NCBI GenBank assembly: GCA_049347715.1 | Contig: CP186339.1 | Span: 744,001-808,000, forward strand | Length of the DNA stretch: 64,000 bases | Direction of reading: 5' to 3' | DNA from: Thalassotalea_B piscium_A | GTDB taxonomy: Bacteria > Pseudomonadota > Gammaproteobacteria > Enterobacterales > Alteromonadaceae | Part shown: one piece after another, positions 1 to 8,966 of the stretch | How positions within the stretch are numbered: position 1 is the first letter of the stretch | Layout of the letters: each line of letters opens with the position of its first letter | Position numbers and translations under genes: made by a program | The notes under the pieces: generated by a model | The model's database searches: none | Told to the model about the DNA's origin: nothing | The model's input: the letters and a program-made list of their open reading frames with translations, nothing else

Positions 1-157
1 CAGTTTGCAGTTGTTTGTCAGTGGTTTCTTTTAATAGCGTTTTACTTTCAGCTATCGCGTCATCAAATTTAGCTACTTGGATCAATTGTTGAATTGATTT
101 TAATTGTACTTCAATTGAGGGAAGGTTTTTTGTATCCAACGATTTAGCTCCGCGCAT
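1..157 (-). CDS. N-terminal part of an unidentified protein, cut by the window edge
   Basis: An open frame on the minus strand begins with ATG at 157 and runs off the left edge without a stop, giving at least 52 codons. The start reads MRGAKSLDTKNLPSIEVQLK, followed by a predicted amphipathic helical stretch with regular Leu/Ile/Ala spacing (IQQLIQVAKFDDAIAESKTL) that resembles a tetratricopeptide-type helix pair. TPR-sulfotransferase genes often sit beside TonB-dependent receptors in marine gammaproteobacteria, so that is one possibility, but the catalytic part is outside the window. It lies downstream of the receptor gene on the same strand, separated by a hairpin terminator, so it probably has its own promoter. 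Function not assigned. Confidence 0.5.
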   Translation of the reverse strand, partial: MRGAKSLDTKNLPSIEVQLKSIQQLIQVAKFDDAIAESKTLLKETTDKQLQT

Positions 158-198
158 GGTTAAAAGGTGTTCAAAAATAGAGTAAGTACATTACCAAT

Positions 199-234
199 AA
201 AAAGCCGCTTGATGTAGATATCAAACGGCTTTTT
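199..234 (-). terminator. Rho-independent terminator of the TonB receptor gene
   Basis: The arms AAAAAGCCG and CGGCTTTTT, each extended by TTGAT/ATCAA with a single mismatch, enclose a short loop. The hairpin lies just past the receptor stop codon, and T-runs on both sides would let it work in either direction. Confidence 0.75.
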
Positions 235-279
235 CGACAAGCTTAGTACTTAACTTAATACTCAGTTATGTTTTATCGC

Positions 280-2970
280 TTAATAAAAGTCATAAGAGAA
301 TCTAAAGCCAATAGTTCGAGGCCTATTCGTTACAACTTTCGGGGTAAACTGTTGAGTGTCTATGTATAAAATAGCACTTTCATCAGTTAAGTTATCAATA
401 AACAACTCTGCTTTCCAAGAGTCGTTAGTTACACCAAAACTTATATTAGCTAATACGTAGCTGTCTTGTATATAACGACCGCCAGCAAATGTTTTACCAT
501 TGCTGTCCTGGTAATTTACACCAGAAAATACATCGGCTTCTTTTTCTATACTTAAACCTGAACCTGTACCATAAATAAGATTTGTAGCATCTTCGGTTAC
601 ATAAGCATCCATTGTCATGCCAGCAAGTCTTTCGCCAGTATAACTAATTGAACCATTAATATAGCCCGTCATATCTCTATTAATATTGTAAAAGTATTCG
701 GCACGTAGGTTACCTGAAAATTCAGCAGAATACGGTAGTCTACTGCCAACACTAGGTGCAATACCGACAAGCTCATCATTAACAGAGGTTAGCTCAGTAT
801 CTATAAAGCTAAAAGCACCACTGATGATTAGGTTATCAGTAGCTACCCAGCTAAAGTCACCATCTACACCTTTAATTTCAGCATCACCAACGTTGTCAGT
901 AAATACTAAGAAGCTGATGTTAGTTGGGTCAAAGCGAGATGTTTGTAGGTCCGATATTTTTGAATAATAAGCGGTCGCATTAAAGCGTAATGAGCTATCG
1001 AGTAAAGTCGATTTAAAGCCTAGTTCAATATTGTCTAAACTATCTGTTGTTGAATAAACCGGAATACGGAAACCGTCAAAAGCACCGGCTTGGTTTTTAG
1101 CTGAACCACCACCAACACGGTTTGTAACTGGAGGTCTAAAACCTTCAGAGTATGAGGCAAATACCATCACGTCATTAGATATTTTCCAATCAAGTGATGC
1201 TTTAATAATAGTATCATCTACCGTCAGTGTACCGCTATCATCAAGTAAGCTCGTATCTAACTGACCACTAGCAATTGCCGCTTGAAATGCCTCCGTGTCT
1301 GCTGCAGCTTTATCTCCCGCGTTAGGATCATCAGCTTTATAGGTGGATAAAAAATATTCGGTTAAAGCGGTATCACTACCATCACCGAATGCTCGTAGTC
1401 GGCTACTAACGTCAACGGTTGATGTAGAACCTTTAAAAGTGTCGTCAATTTGATACCAACGTGCACCAAAACTTGCGGTAACCGTTTCGGTTAGGTCATA
1501 TTCTAGCTGACCAAATACCGCTATTTGATCTATAGTATGGGTAATATCATTAACAAAGCTTACTTCTGACGGGAAAGGGCCACCATTACTGTTAATCCCT
1601 TCATTACCTTTGAGTGTTGTCGATAAGCTTGAGAATTTTTCTGTGTTAGCTATGTTGAATTGGCCAACAGTCGATAACTCTTGTGAATCATAAAAAACAC
1701 CCGCAGTGATGCGCCAGCGATTTTCTGCTGAGGTATTTACACGTAATTCATGAGTGATGCGTGAAGTACTGGTTTCTTCTTTATAATATTTCGTTGGATC
1801 AAGACATTCTTGTGCTTCAGGTGTGCCAGAATAGTTACATACATAATATGCAGCAAATGAGCCACCATTGGTATAGCCGGTGTAATCAATTGTTGAATTA
1901 ATATCTCTATCGAGGTAGCCACCCGTGTAAACAATATCAAGTTGATTAAGTCGACCTTCTAAAGTCCAAGTGGTTAAGCCAAAATCATCGTTGTTGTCTT
2001 CTGGAATAAAACGGTTGGTTGATGATTCACCCTCAAGATTAGCATCGTAAGCAAATACACCTTCGGTATCAAGAGATTGCTGAGTATGTTGAACTAAAAG
2101 TTCCCATTCATTATTGATTAAATACGATAAACCAAAACGAGCGCCCGCGTAGTTTGCGGTATTAAAGTTTTCTTCAACTAGTGCATCATTTTTGGGAATG
2201 GTAATAGGAACATTTTTAGCATCTGTTAATACGCCACCAGATATTCTACTAATAACTTCAGCGCTACCAATATAGCCACCTTCACCTGGCACATTTAAGA
2301 TATTGTCAATCCAGCCACCTTGGTGATCATTATAAGTTGCTACGCGAACAGCAATATCATCGCTCAAAGATAAATTAACGTAGGCTTCAACAGAGTTACT
2401 CATATCACCACCCTTAGTCGTACGGGCACTGGTGTCAAAACCAGCAGCAAAACCGTCATGACTAGGTTTTTGGGTAATTAGACGTACTGTTCCTGATTGA
2501 GAGCTAGCACCAAAAAGAGTGCCTTGCGGCCCAGGTAATACTTCTATACGTTCAACATCAGTTGCGTAAATATCTAAATTACGACCTTGCATCGAGACAG
2601 GCTGTTCATCTAAATAGAATGCAACGGATGGTTGTAAAGCTTGTACCGAAGAAACGGCGATGTTTGTTTGGGTAGTTGCTGCACCACGAATATATATTTC
2701 GTTTTGTCCAGGTCCTGTTCCTTGAAAGACTACGTTAGGTAAGAATTCAACGTATTTGTCAAAATTAGTAACCCCAAGTTTTTCTAAACTATCCCCTGTT
2801 AATGCAGTAACTGTGACGGGAACTTCTTGAATAGACTCAGCTCTTTTAGTTGCAGTAACTTCGATAATTTCTATTTTAGCATTTTCTTTCTTGACGACTT
2901 CTTCTGCATAGAGAGAGTTAGATGCTCCCAGCGCTACTAACACAGCACAGTGCAGTTTAGTAAATTTCAT
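280..2970 (-). CDS. TonB-dependent outer-membrane receptor
   Basis: An 896-residue outer-membrane receptor that should import an unidentified substrate using TonB energy. Residues 1-22 form a signal peptide ending at LYA. A TonB-box-like segment (IEIIEVTATKRAE) precedes a plug domain at about residues 45-170, with the usual IQEVPVTVTALTG and VERIEVLPGPQGTLFGASS motifs. The rest is a long beta-barrel with alternating aromatic residues, ending in FRFSYDFY, whose terminal aromatic residue is the outer-membrane assembly signal. The start is supported by AAGGG about 9 bases upstream. Nothing in the sequence fixes the substrate. The style (IQEVPVTVTA, GASSQSGTVRLITQKP) is that of the large receptor family common in Alteromonadales and Sphingomonadales rather than classical siderophore receptors. 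It is divergent from the BCCT transporter gene. Confidence 0.93.
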   Translation of the reverse strand: MKFTKLHCAVLVALGASNSLYAEEVVKKENAKIEIIEVTATKRAESIQEVPVTVTALTGDSLEKLGVTNFDKYVEFLPNVVFQGTGPGQNEIYIRGAATTQTNIAVSSVQALQPSVAFYLDEQPVSMQGRNLDIYATDVERIEVLPGPQGTLFGASSQSGTVRLITQKPSHDGFAAGFDTSARTTKGGDMSNSVEAYVNLSLSDDIAVRVATYNDHQGGWIDNILNVPGEGGYIGSAEVISRISGGVLTDAKNVPITIPKNDALVEENFNTANYAGARFGLSYLINNEWELLVQHTQQSLDTEGVFAYDANLEGESSTNRFIPEDNNDDFGLTTWTLEGRLNQLDIVYTGGYLDRDINSTIDYTGYTNGGSFAAYYVCNYSGTPEAQECLDPTKYYKEETSTSRITHELRVNTSAENRWRITAGVFYDSQELSTVGQFNIANTEKFSSLSTTLKGNEGINSNGGPFPSEVSFVNDITHTIDQIAVFGQLEYDLTETVTASFGARWYQIDDTFKGSTSTVDVSSRLRAFGDGSDTALTEYFLSTYKADDPNAGDKAAADTEAFQAAIASGQLDTSLLDDSGTLTVDDTIIKASLDWKISNDVMVFASYSEGFRPPVTNRVGGGSAKNQAGAFDGFRIPVYSTTDSLDNIELGFKSTLLDSSLRFNATAYYSKISDLQTSRFDPTNISFLVFTDNVGDAEIKGVDGDFSWVATDNLIISGAFSFIDTELTSVNDELVGIAPSVGSRLPYSAEFSGNLRAEYFYNINRDMTGYINGSISYTGERLAGMTMDAYVTEDATNLIYGTGSGLSIEKEADVFSGVNYQDSNGKTFAGGRYIQDSYVLANISFGVTNDSWKAELFIDNLTDESAILYIDTQQFTPKVVTNRPRTIGFRFSYDFY

Positions 2971-3196
2971 ATTTATTATCCCTTGGTGTATTTGATTATA
3001 GTGTCAATATGATGAATTGATATTATTAGAGTTCTAATTATATTTGACATTATACATAGCTTAGCAACATATATCTTTTATTTCAAAGTCACTACTAGTG
3101 TGGTTTTCTAAATATGGCTTATGTACAATATTCAGTTATTTACTCTGCGATTTAAGTGGATATAATATCAATACAAATCAAATTAAGGGGAATGGC

Positions 3197-5143
3197 TTGC
3201 CTTCAACAGCGAAAAGTCAATTAAATAAAAAGGTATTTGTTAGTGCCTCAGCCATTATTATTGGTCTTCTACTTTATACCGCGGCATTACCAGAACAAGC
3301 TCAAAAGTTATTTACAATAGTTCAGGCCGCTATTATTGATAACGGTAGCTGGTTTTATGTACTTACCGTGGCATTCATTTTCTTTTTTGTCATATTTTTA
3401 GGACTTTCACGCTATGGCGATATTCGTTTAGGCCCTGATCACGCCACCCCTGATTACCCATTAGTTACCTGGCTTTCAATGTTATTTGCTGCGGGCATGG
3501 GAATAGGATTAATGTTTTTTGGGGTGGCAGAGCCGCTTATGCATTATTTGTCTCCGCCCACAGCAGAAACGGGTAGTGTAGCTGCTGTGCGAGAAGCCAT
3601 GAAGATGACATTTTTTCATTGGGGTCTTCATGCATGGGCTATTTATGCCATTGTCGCTTTAGTTTTAGCATATTTTAGTTATCGCCATAAATTACCCTTA
3701 ACTTTACGATCGGCATTATATCCATTAATTGGTGAACGGATTTATGGCTGGCCAGGGCATTTAGTTGATATTTTTGCTGTTGTGAGTACGGTATTTGGGG
3801 TCGCAACCTCACTAGGGTTAGGTGCTTCACAGGTGAACGCGGGTTTTGGTTATTTATTTGGTATTGACGTATCAACGACCAATCAAATCATCATTATGGT
3901 AGTGATCACTTTATTTGCAGTTATCTCTGTTGCTACGGGTTTAGATAAAGGTGTTAGAAGGCTTTCTGAAGCGAATATGATACTGGCGGTAATTTTACTT
4001 ACGTTAATTTTTATTCTTGGTCCTACTGTCTTTTTGTTACAGGCCTATTTACAAAATATAGGTGATTACTTAGCGGATATAGTACATAACACCTTTAATT
4101 TGTTTGCTTATAAAAAGACAAACTGGATAGGTGGTTGGACTATCTTTTATTGGGGATGGTGGCTTGCTTGGGCTCCTTTTGTTGGCTTGTTTATTGCTCG
4201 AATTTCTCGAGGCCGTACCATTAGAGAATTCATCATAGGTGTGATGTTAATTCCTACTATATTTACGTTATTGTGGATGACCATTTTTGGTAACAGTGCC
4301 ATTGATTTAGTATATAACCAAGGGGTTGTCGCCTTAGGAGATATGGTAAGCAAAGACTCCTCTGTGGCATTATTTGTTTTCCTCGAAAATTTCCCATTAT
4401 CAACAGTATTATCGTTTTTCAGTGTTTTAATGATCATTGTATTCTTTGTCACTTCTTGTGATTCTGGTGCCATGGTAGTGGATATGCTTTGTTCGCACGG
4501 AAAAAATGATACTCCACTTTGGCAGCGAGTATATTGGGCGGTAGGTATAGGTGTTGTTGCTGCGATTTTGCTGTTGGTTGGTGGACTTAATGCGCTTCAA
4601 ACTATGACTATAGCAAGTGCTTTACCCTTTGCTATAGTATTGTTGCTGGCTATTATTGGTTTAATTAAAGCATTGCGAATAGAAGCTTTTAAGCAAGAAA
4701 GTTTATTAATTACTGCCATGCCTCATTCAGATGGCGATAATGACAGTTGGCAAACCAGATTAAAGAATATTGTTGATTTTCCAAGCAAAGGGAATGTGAA
4801 CAAATTTATTAATCAGACGGTTGCTCCTGCCTTAGAGTCAGTAGGAAAAGAACTTAGCAATAATCAGATACAGGTAGAAATATCATATGAAGATGGCTTG
4901 AGTTTAGTGGTTGATCATGGTGAAGAGAAAAAATTTGTTTATCGTGTTGTTGCCCGAAAACATCTTCAACCCGACTTTGTTTGTGATGATGATGAAGATG
5001 AGCAAAGTTATTATCGTGCTGAAGTGCATTTAGCGGAAGGTGGGCAAGATTACGACATTATGGGATGGTCAAAAACGGCAGTGATCAATAATGTGATTGA
5101 TCAGTATCATAAACATCTGCACTTTTTACACTTAGTGCGTTAA
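3197..5143 (+). CDS. BCCT-family (betaine/choline/carnitine) transporter, BetT-like, TTG start
   Basis: A 12-helix secondary transporter of the BCCT family, which takes up compatible solutes or their precursors across the inner membrane. Visible signatures are GMGIGLMFFGVAEP in the third helix region and WGWWLAWAPFVGLF followed by IARISRGRTIREF, which hold the aromatic substrate box. A hydrophilic C-terminal tail of about 140 residues resembles the long tail of the choline transporter BetT and is longer than in short BCCT members. The frame is open from a GTG at 3098 with no ribosome site. TTG at 3197 follows AAGGGG at 6-base spacing and gives a normal N-terminus (LPSTAKSQLNKKVFVSAS), so that start (648 residues) was chosen. 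No bet genes are adjacent, so choline as the substrate is an inference. Confidence 0.9.
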   Translation: MPSTAKSQLNKKVFVSASAIIIGLLLYTAALPEQAQKLFTIVQAAIIDNGSWFYVLTVAFIFFFVIFLGLSRYGDIRLGPDHATPDYPLVTWLSMLFAAGMGIGLMFFGVAEPLMHYLSPPTAETGSVAAVREAMKMTFFHWGLHAWAIYAIVALVLAYFSYRHKLPLTLRSALYPLIGERIYGWPGHLVDIFAVVSTVFGVATSLGLGASQVNAGFGYLFGIDVSTTNQIIIMVVITLFAVISVATGLDKGVRRLSEANMILAVILLTLIFILGPTVFLLQAYLQNIGDYLADIVHNTFNLFAYKKTNWIGGWTIFYWGWWLAWAPFVGLFIARISRGRTIREFIIGVMLIPTIFTLLWMTIFGNSAIDLVYNQGVVALGDMVSKDSSVALFVFLENFPLSTVLSFFSVLMIIVFFVTSCDSGAMVVDMLCSHGKNDTPLWQRVYWAVGIGVVAAILLLVGGLNALQTMTIASALPFAIVLLLAIIGLIKALRIEAFKQESLLITAMPHSDGDNDSWQTRLKNIVDFPSKGNVNKFINQTVAPALESVGKELSNNQIQVEISYEDGLSLVVDHGEEKKFVYRVVARKHLQPDFVCDDDEDEQSYYRAEVHLAEGGQDYDIMGWSKTAVINNVIDQYHKHLHFLHLVR

Positions 5144-5150
5144 GGCTGAC

Positions 5151-5197
5151 CATGTGTTATTGATTCCCCAAAGCCATTGTTTTTGGGGAATCACATG
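5151..5197. terminator. Hairpin terminator between convergent genes
   Basis: TGATTCCCC at 5161-5169 pairs with GGGGAATCA at 5184-5192, and AAA/TTT extends the stem inward. The outer arms CATGTG and CACATG add a second stem. It lies between the 3' ends of the BCCT gene and the small lipoprotein gene and could serve both, although the T-tract is weak. Confidence 0.55.
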
Positions 5198-5220
5198 TTG
5201 TTAATCATGGCGGCAAGGTA

Positions 5221-5427
5221 TTAATTATTGACTATCGCTTTACGTTCTTTTTTATATTCTTGGTACGGTTTAGTGTCGGCTTTCAGGCAGTCGCTCTGTT
5301 GGCTTTCATTTTGCGCGTTATTAATGCATTCGCTTTTTTGATAATCTTGACCTGCTTGGTAAAGGTCTTTGTTACTGCAAGCGGTGAGTAAACATGAAAA
5401 TAAAATCACTCCCCAAAATTTATTCAT
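5221..5427 (-). CDS. Small predicted lipoprotein
   Basis: A 68-residue protein with a lipoprotein signal peptide: a short basic start (MNK), a hydrophobic core and the lipobox LLTAC, so Cys17 would be the lipidated residue after cleavage. The mature part is about 52 residues, hydrophilic, and contains two more cysteines (SECINN and SDCLKA) that could form a disulfide in the periplasm. The pattern YQKSEC...SQQSDCLK resembles small EexN-like or entry-exclusion-type lipoproteins found as orphans, but no family can be named with certainty. It converges with the BCCT gene and lies upstream of nothing obvious on its own strand. Confidence 0.65.
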   Translation of the reverse strand: MNKFWGVILFSCLLTACSNKDLYQAGQDYQKSECINNAQNESQQSDCLKADTKPYQEYKKERKAIVNN

Positions 5428-5517
5428 ACTATGATCTCGTATTATTTATTAATAGCTATAAAGCTTAGGATAAACGAATAGGGGATTAGTTCAATAAAAG
5501 CAAAGGTTTCCGTTTTA

Positions 5518-6171
5518 TCACTTTTTACCCGTAAAAATAATTACATCACTAGATGATGACCATAAAGGATATTTCGCCATTACTTTAGTAAACATAGCAC
5601 TTTGTAAATAACGAGTGAGCCATTGTTTAACCTTAGGATAAGGGGAGTGTAAATACCATTGACGTTCTACTTTGGCAAATTGACGAATAAAGGGCAGTAG
5701 GGCTAGATCAGCTAAACGTTCCTGATTATCAACTAAATAATGAGAAGTATGTAAACGCTGCTCTAGATCTTGAATATAGCGTTCACATACCTGACGACAT
5801 TGTTCAAGATTTGTTTCATGATAACGTTTAGCACATTTATATTGTTCTAGTGCCTGTTTAAATTCATTATCAAACTGATTAATGAGGGTTAACATCTCAT
5901 CTAACTGTTTTTTATCTGAACCGAGCAAATTATTAGGATCTTTTTGATTCAGCGCCCAGAGCATTATCTCTAAACTTTCATCAATGACTTGTGCTGAGGG
6001 TAGTACTAATGTTGGTACTGTGCCTTTAGGTGATGCGGCTAACATTTCAGCAGGTTTATTTTTTAACACAATATCGCGTAACTCTACCGGTTCGGTTGCT
6101 TTATAAATAGCGAGTCTTGCACGCATAGCATAAGGGCAATTTCTCAATGAATATAGTATGGGTAATGTCAT
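5518..6171 (-). CDS. Glutathione S-transferase family protein
   Basis: A 217-residue cytosolic GST-fold protein. The N-terminal thioredoxin-like domain (about residues 3-78) begins ILYSLRNCPYAMRARLAI, with a CPYA motif at the position of the catalytic Cys or Ser seen in omega/glutaredoxin-2-like GSTs. The cis-proline segment GTVPTLVLP and the glutathione gamma-glutamyl-binding DESLEIMLW (the ES/SRAI-like site) follow. The C-terminal all-helical domain spans about residues 90-205 with the N-capping-type segment LADLALLPFIRQF. Length is normal for the family. The cysteine active site suggests thiol-transfer or deglutathionylation rather than conjugation. No neighbour indicates a substrate. Confidence 0.85.
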   Translation of the reverse strand: MTLPILYSLRNCPYAMRARLAIYKATEPVELRDIVLKNKPAEMLAASPKGTVPTLVLPSAQVIDESLEIMLWALNQKDPNNLLGSDKKQLDEMLTLINQFDNEFKQALEQYKCAKRYHETNLEQCRQVCERYIQDLEQRLHTSHYLVDNQERLADLALLPFIRQFAKVERQWYLHSPYPKVKQWLTRYLQSAMFTKVMAKYPLWSSSSDVIIFTGKK

Positions 6172-6330
6172 CTAGGGCTAATATTTATTATGTTTCGCTA
6201 ATTAGCTTACTTTAGCGGTATTCAGCAAGCAAATATACGGGTAAAATCTCATTATTGAAATTATGCACTCAGTTTTAATATCTAGTGTTCAATTAGATAT
6301 TAGCTAACCAATAGAAAATAAGTTGTAAAC

Positions 6331-8661
6331 ATGAATCCTAAAATTGAATTATTAGCACCCGGTGGCGATGTTGATGCGATTAAAGCGGCCATAATCGCAG
6401 GAGCAGATGCGGTGTATTGTGGTTTAGATACCTTTAACGCTCGAAATCGTGCCGCTAATATTTCATTCGATGAACTTGTTGGAGTTATTCGTTTAGCCCA
6501 TGAGTATCAATGCCAAATTTTCTTAACCTTAAACATTGTAATACTTGAACGCGAATTTAAGACGCTCGCTAAATTATTAAGTAAGCTGGTTAATACCACC
6601 TTAGATGGTGTCATAGTACAAGATATTGGTTTGTGCTACATTCTGCAAAAGTATTTTCCATCGCTAGATATTCATGCTTCTACCCAGCTAACTACCCATA
6701 ATGTTGGGCAAATACCCTTTCTTAAAAAGCTGGGAGCTTCGCGTGTTAATTTATCTAGAGAGCTAAATTTACGTGAAATAACGGCTATGGCTAATGCAGG
6801 ACGTGAACATGATGTATTAACCGAAGTGTTTGTTCATGGTTCGCTCTGTGTTGCATTTTCAGGTTTATGTTACTCAACGTCTGCCAGTGTTGGCAATTCA
6901 GGTAATCGTGGTCGTTGTAGCCAAGCATGCCGTGAAGAGTATGAAACCACTGAATCAGGTAATAACTTTCCTTTAAATATTAAAGACAACTCCGCCTTTT
7001 TTGACTTACCTGCGCTTATTGATGCTGGCGTGCATTCATTTAAAATAGAAGGGCGTATTAAAGGTGCAAGCTATGTCCATACGGTTGTGGATAGTTTCCG
7101 CAAGCAAATTGATGGCTTTGTTACGACAGGCGAATTAACCCAAGATGGTGAACGCTTATATAAAGTATTTAATCGTGATTTTTCTAATGCCTTTTTACGC
7201 GGTGATTTAAATCAATCAATGTTTATTGAAAATCCGCGCGATAATTCAAAAAATCATGCACTTAAAACATATGGACTTGATGCCAACAATTCCATTTCGG
7301 TTGTACAAATTCAAGAAGTAGAACAAGATCTTAATAAAGAGAAAGATCAAATAACGGCAACGGTTTTTGATAAAATTAAGCACCTTAGCATTGAAAAGAT
7401 CCCATTGTATTTGTCATTTTCTGGTGATGTGGGTCAGCCACTATCAATTAAGGTAACGACTGAGCGCGTTGTGAATGTACCACTTAAAAAAGGTGAACAA
7501 ACGCAAAAACAAACGTTTATGGTTAACTCCGAGCAGTTATTAACACAAAGTGAGCAATTTGGTATTGATCAAGCCGCGATTGAAAAACGTTTTAAAAGTA
7601 TTGCGGGAGCCGAGTTTGATTTAAAAAATATTAACATAGATGATTTAGCATCTAATGTGAGTATCCCATTTAAAGCGCTAACAGTAATGAAGAACGAAGT
7701 TGCTTCATTGTTAAATAACAAAAAAGTGTTGCCAGAAGTTGTTCTTCCTAAACTTGATAGACACAGCAAAGTGATTGCCACAGGAAGCAAACCACAGAAA
7801 CGCGCTAATCTGTCGATATTAATTTGTGACCAAGATGATGTGGCTTTAGCGAATGAAACTGACGCCGCTATTTATTTTAAATTACCTGACGCTTATAAAC
7901 GTGGTTGTACTAAATACGTTGATTTTTTACAGAAAAATCCACGATTAATCCCGTGGTTTCCGTCAGTGTTAATTGGTAAAGATTATGACGTAGCACTAAA
8001 TATTTTAGAACAAGTTAAACCTGAATTGATTGTTACCAATAATACAGGCATTGCTTATCGCGCATATGAGTTAGGAATCAAATGGATTGCAGGGCCATTT
8101 TTAAATACAACCAACTCTTATGTGTTATTAGCGATGCAAGAACAATTTAATTGCAGTGGTGCGTTTATTTCAAATGAGATTAACAAACAACAGATAAAAA
8201 CCATTGCCCGCCCTAAAAACTTTAAAATGATGTATAGCATATATCATCCTATTTTATTAATGGCGAGTCGTCAGTGCTTCTTCCAGCAAAGTGTTGGCTG
8301 TGAAAAACCACGGATAGATAATGGCTGTATGCTCTCTTGCGATAAATCTACTAGTATTACCAACCTTAAAGGTGTGTCGTTTGCAATCGACAAACAAAAA
8401 GCAGGTTATCCCAGCATTTATAACCAAGATCAGTTTTTAAATACTGATATTATTGATGATCTCGCTGATTTATTTGATGATTTTATGATAGATCTCACTA
8501 ATATTGGTTTTGGTGATAAAGAGACACCTGACAAAGTGATGCTTATTAAACAATTTGAACAATTACTTAGTAGTGAATTAGCGGATGATTTACCAGTTAA
8601 AGATACGTTAGGCGCTATGGTGCCACAAGCTACTAATATTCAGTATTTTAATGGATTGTAG
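6331..8661 (+). CDS. U32 peptidase-family protein, RlhA-like (probable RNA hydroxylation)
   Basis: A 776-residue protein of the U32 family. The N-terminal TIM-barrel-like part (about 1-300) has LLAPGGDVDAIKAAI, GADAVYCG, HASTQLTTHN and SRELNL. The cysteine cluster HGSLCVAFSGLCYSTSASVG followed by NRGRCSQACREEY matches the cluster-binding region of RlhA (23S rRNA C2501 hydroxylation) and TrhP (tRNA hydroxylation) of E. coli. The segment LIDAGVHSFKIEGRIKGASY is also diagnostic. A middle region (about 370-480) corresponds to DUF3656. Compared with E. coli RlhA it is about 110 residues longer and has a C-terminal third with another cysteine group (QCFFQQSVGCEKPRIDNGCM, then LSCDKS), so it may be a separate subgroup. 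RNA modification is inferred from family knowledge. No partner genes are nearby. Confidence 0.85.
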   Translation: MNPKIELLAPGGDVDAIKAAIIAGADAVYCGLDTFNARNRAANISFDELVGVIRLAHEYQCQIFLTLNIVILEREFKTLAKLLSKLVNTTLDGVIVQDIGLCYILQKYFPSLDIHASTQLTTHNVGQIPFLKKLGASRVNLSRELNLREITAMANAGREHDVLTEVFVHGSLCVAFSGLCYSTSASVGNSGNRGRCSQACREEYETTESGNNFPLNIKDNSAFFDLPALIDAGVHSFKIEGRIKGASYVHTVVDSFRKQIDGFVTTGELTQDGERLYKVFNRDFSNAFLRGDLNQSMFIENPRDNSKNHALKTYGLDANNSISVVQIQEVEQDLNKEKDQITATVFDKIKHLSIEKIPLYLSFSGDVGQPLSIKVTTERVVNVPLKKGEQTQKQTFMVNSEQLLTQSEQFGIDQAAIEKRFKSIAGAEFDLKNINIDDLASNVSIPFKALTVMKNEVASLLNNKKVLPEVVLPKLDRHSKVIATGSKPQKRANLSILICDQDDVALANETDAAIYFKLPDAYKRGCTKYVDFLQKNPRLIPWFPSVLIGKDYDVALNILEQVKPELIVTNNTGIAYRAYELGIKWIAGPFLNTTNSYVLLAMQEQFNCSGAFISNEINKQQIKTIARPKNFKMMYSIYHPILLMASRQCFFQQSVGCEKPRIDNGCMLSCDKSTSITNLKGVSFAIDKQKAGYPSIYNQDQFLNTDIIDDLADLFDDFMIDLTNIGFGDKETPDKVMLIKQFEQLLSSELADDLPVKDTLGAMVPQATNIQYFNGL

Positions 8662-8752
8662 TCGGTATAGCTGTTGTTTGAAGTGGTATGTTTTTAGATA
8701 AAATATATCACTTTATTCACTTATTTACCTTGATAATGATACATAGAATTGA

Positions 8753-8792
8753 GCAACCGTTCGAATATTTTCCTTTGAGTCTCATAGGTTGC
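8753..8792. repeat. Inverted repeat GCAACC / GGTTGC
   Basis: GCAACC at 8753-8758 and GGTTGC at 8787-8792 are 6-bp inverted arms separated by 28 bases. A TCGAATATTT element at 8761-8770 lies between them and recurs in the perfect palindrome 40 bases further on. The region is non-coding, between the U32 gene and the hydrolase island. Confidence 0.45.
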
Positions 8793-8811
8793 TTTAATAT
8801 TTCTTACGATT

Positions 8812-8837
8812 AGTTAAATATTCGCGAATATTTAACT
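8812..8837. repeat. Perfect 26-bp palindrome without spacer
   Basis: The left half AGTTAAATATTCG (8812-8824) is exactly followed by its reverse complement CGAATATTTAACT (8825-8837). It could be an operator for a dimeric regulator or a cruciform site. It sits about 120-130 bp upstream of the hydrolase-like gene that opens the accessory island. There is no T-tract, so it is not a typical terminator. Confidence 0.8.
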
Positions 8838-8966
8838 TGGAAAATATAGCTATCACAGTAACAACATTCCCCTTCACCAGGTAAATTAAGCTTGTCTCTT
8901 TACATAAAATTAATTTAATTATAACCTACTAGCAATGGACTCTTTTTAAATTAAATGGAATTTACT

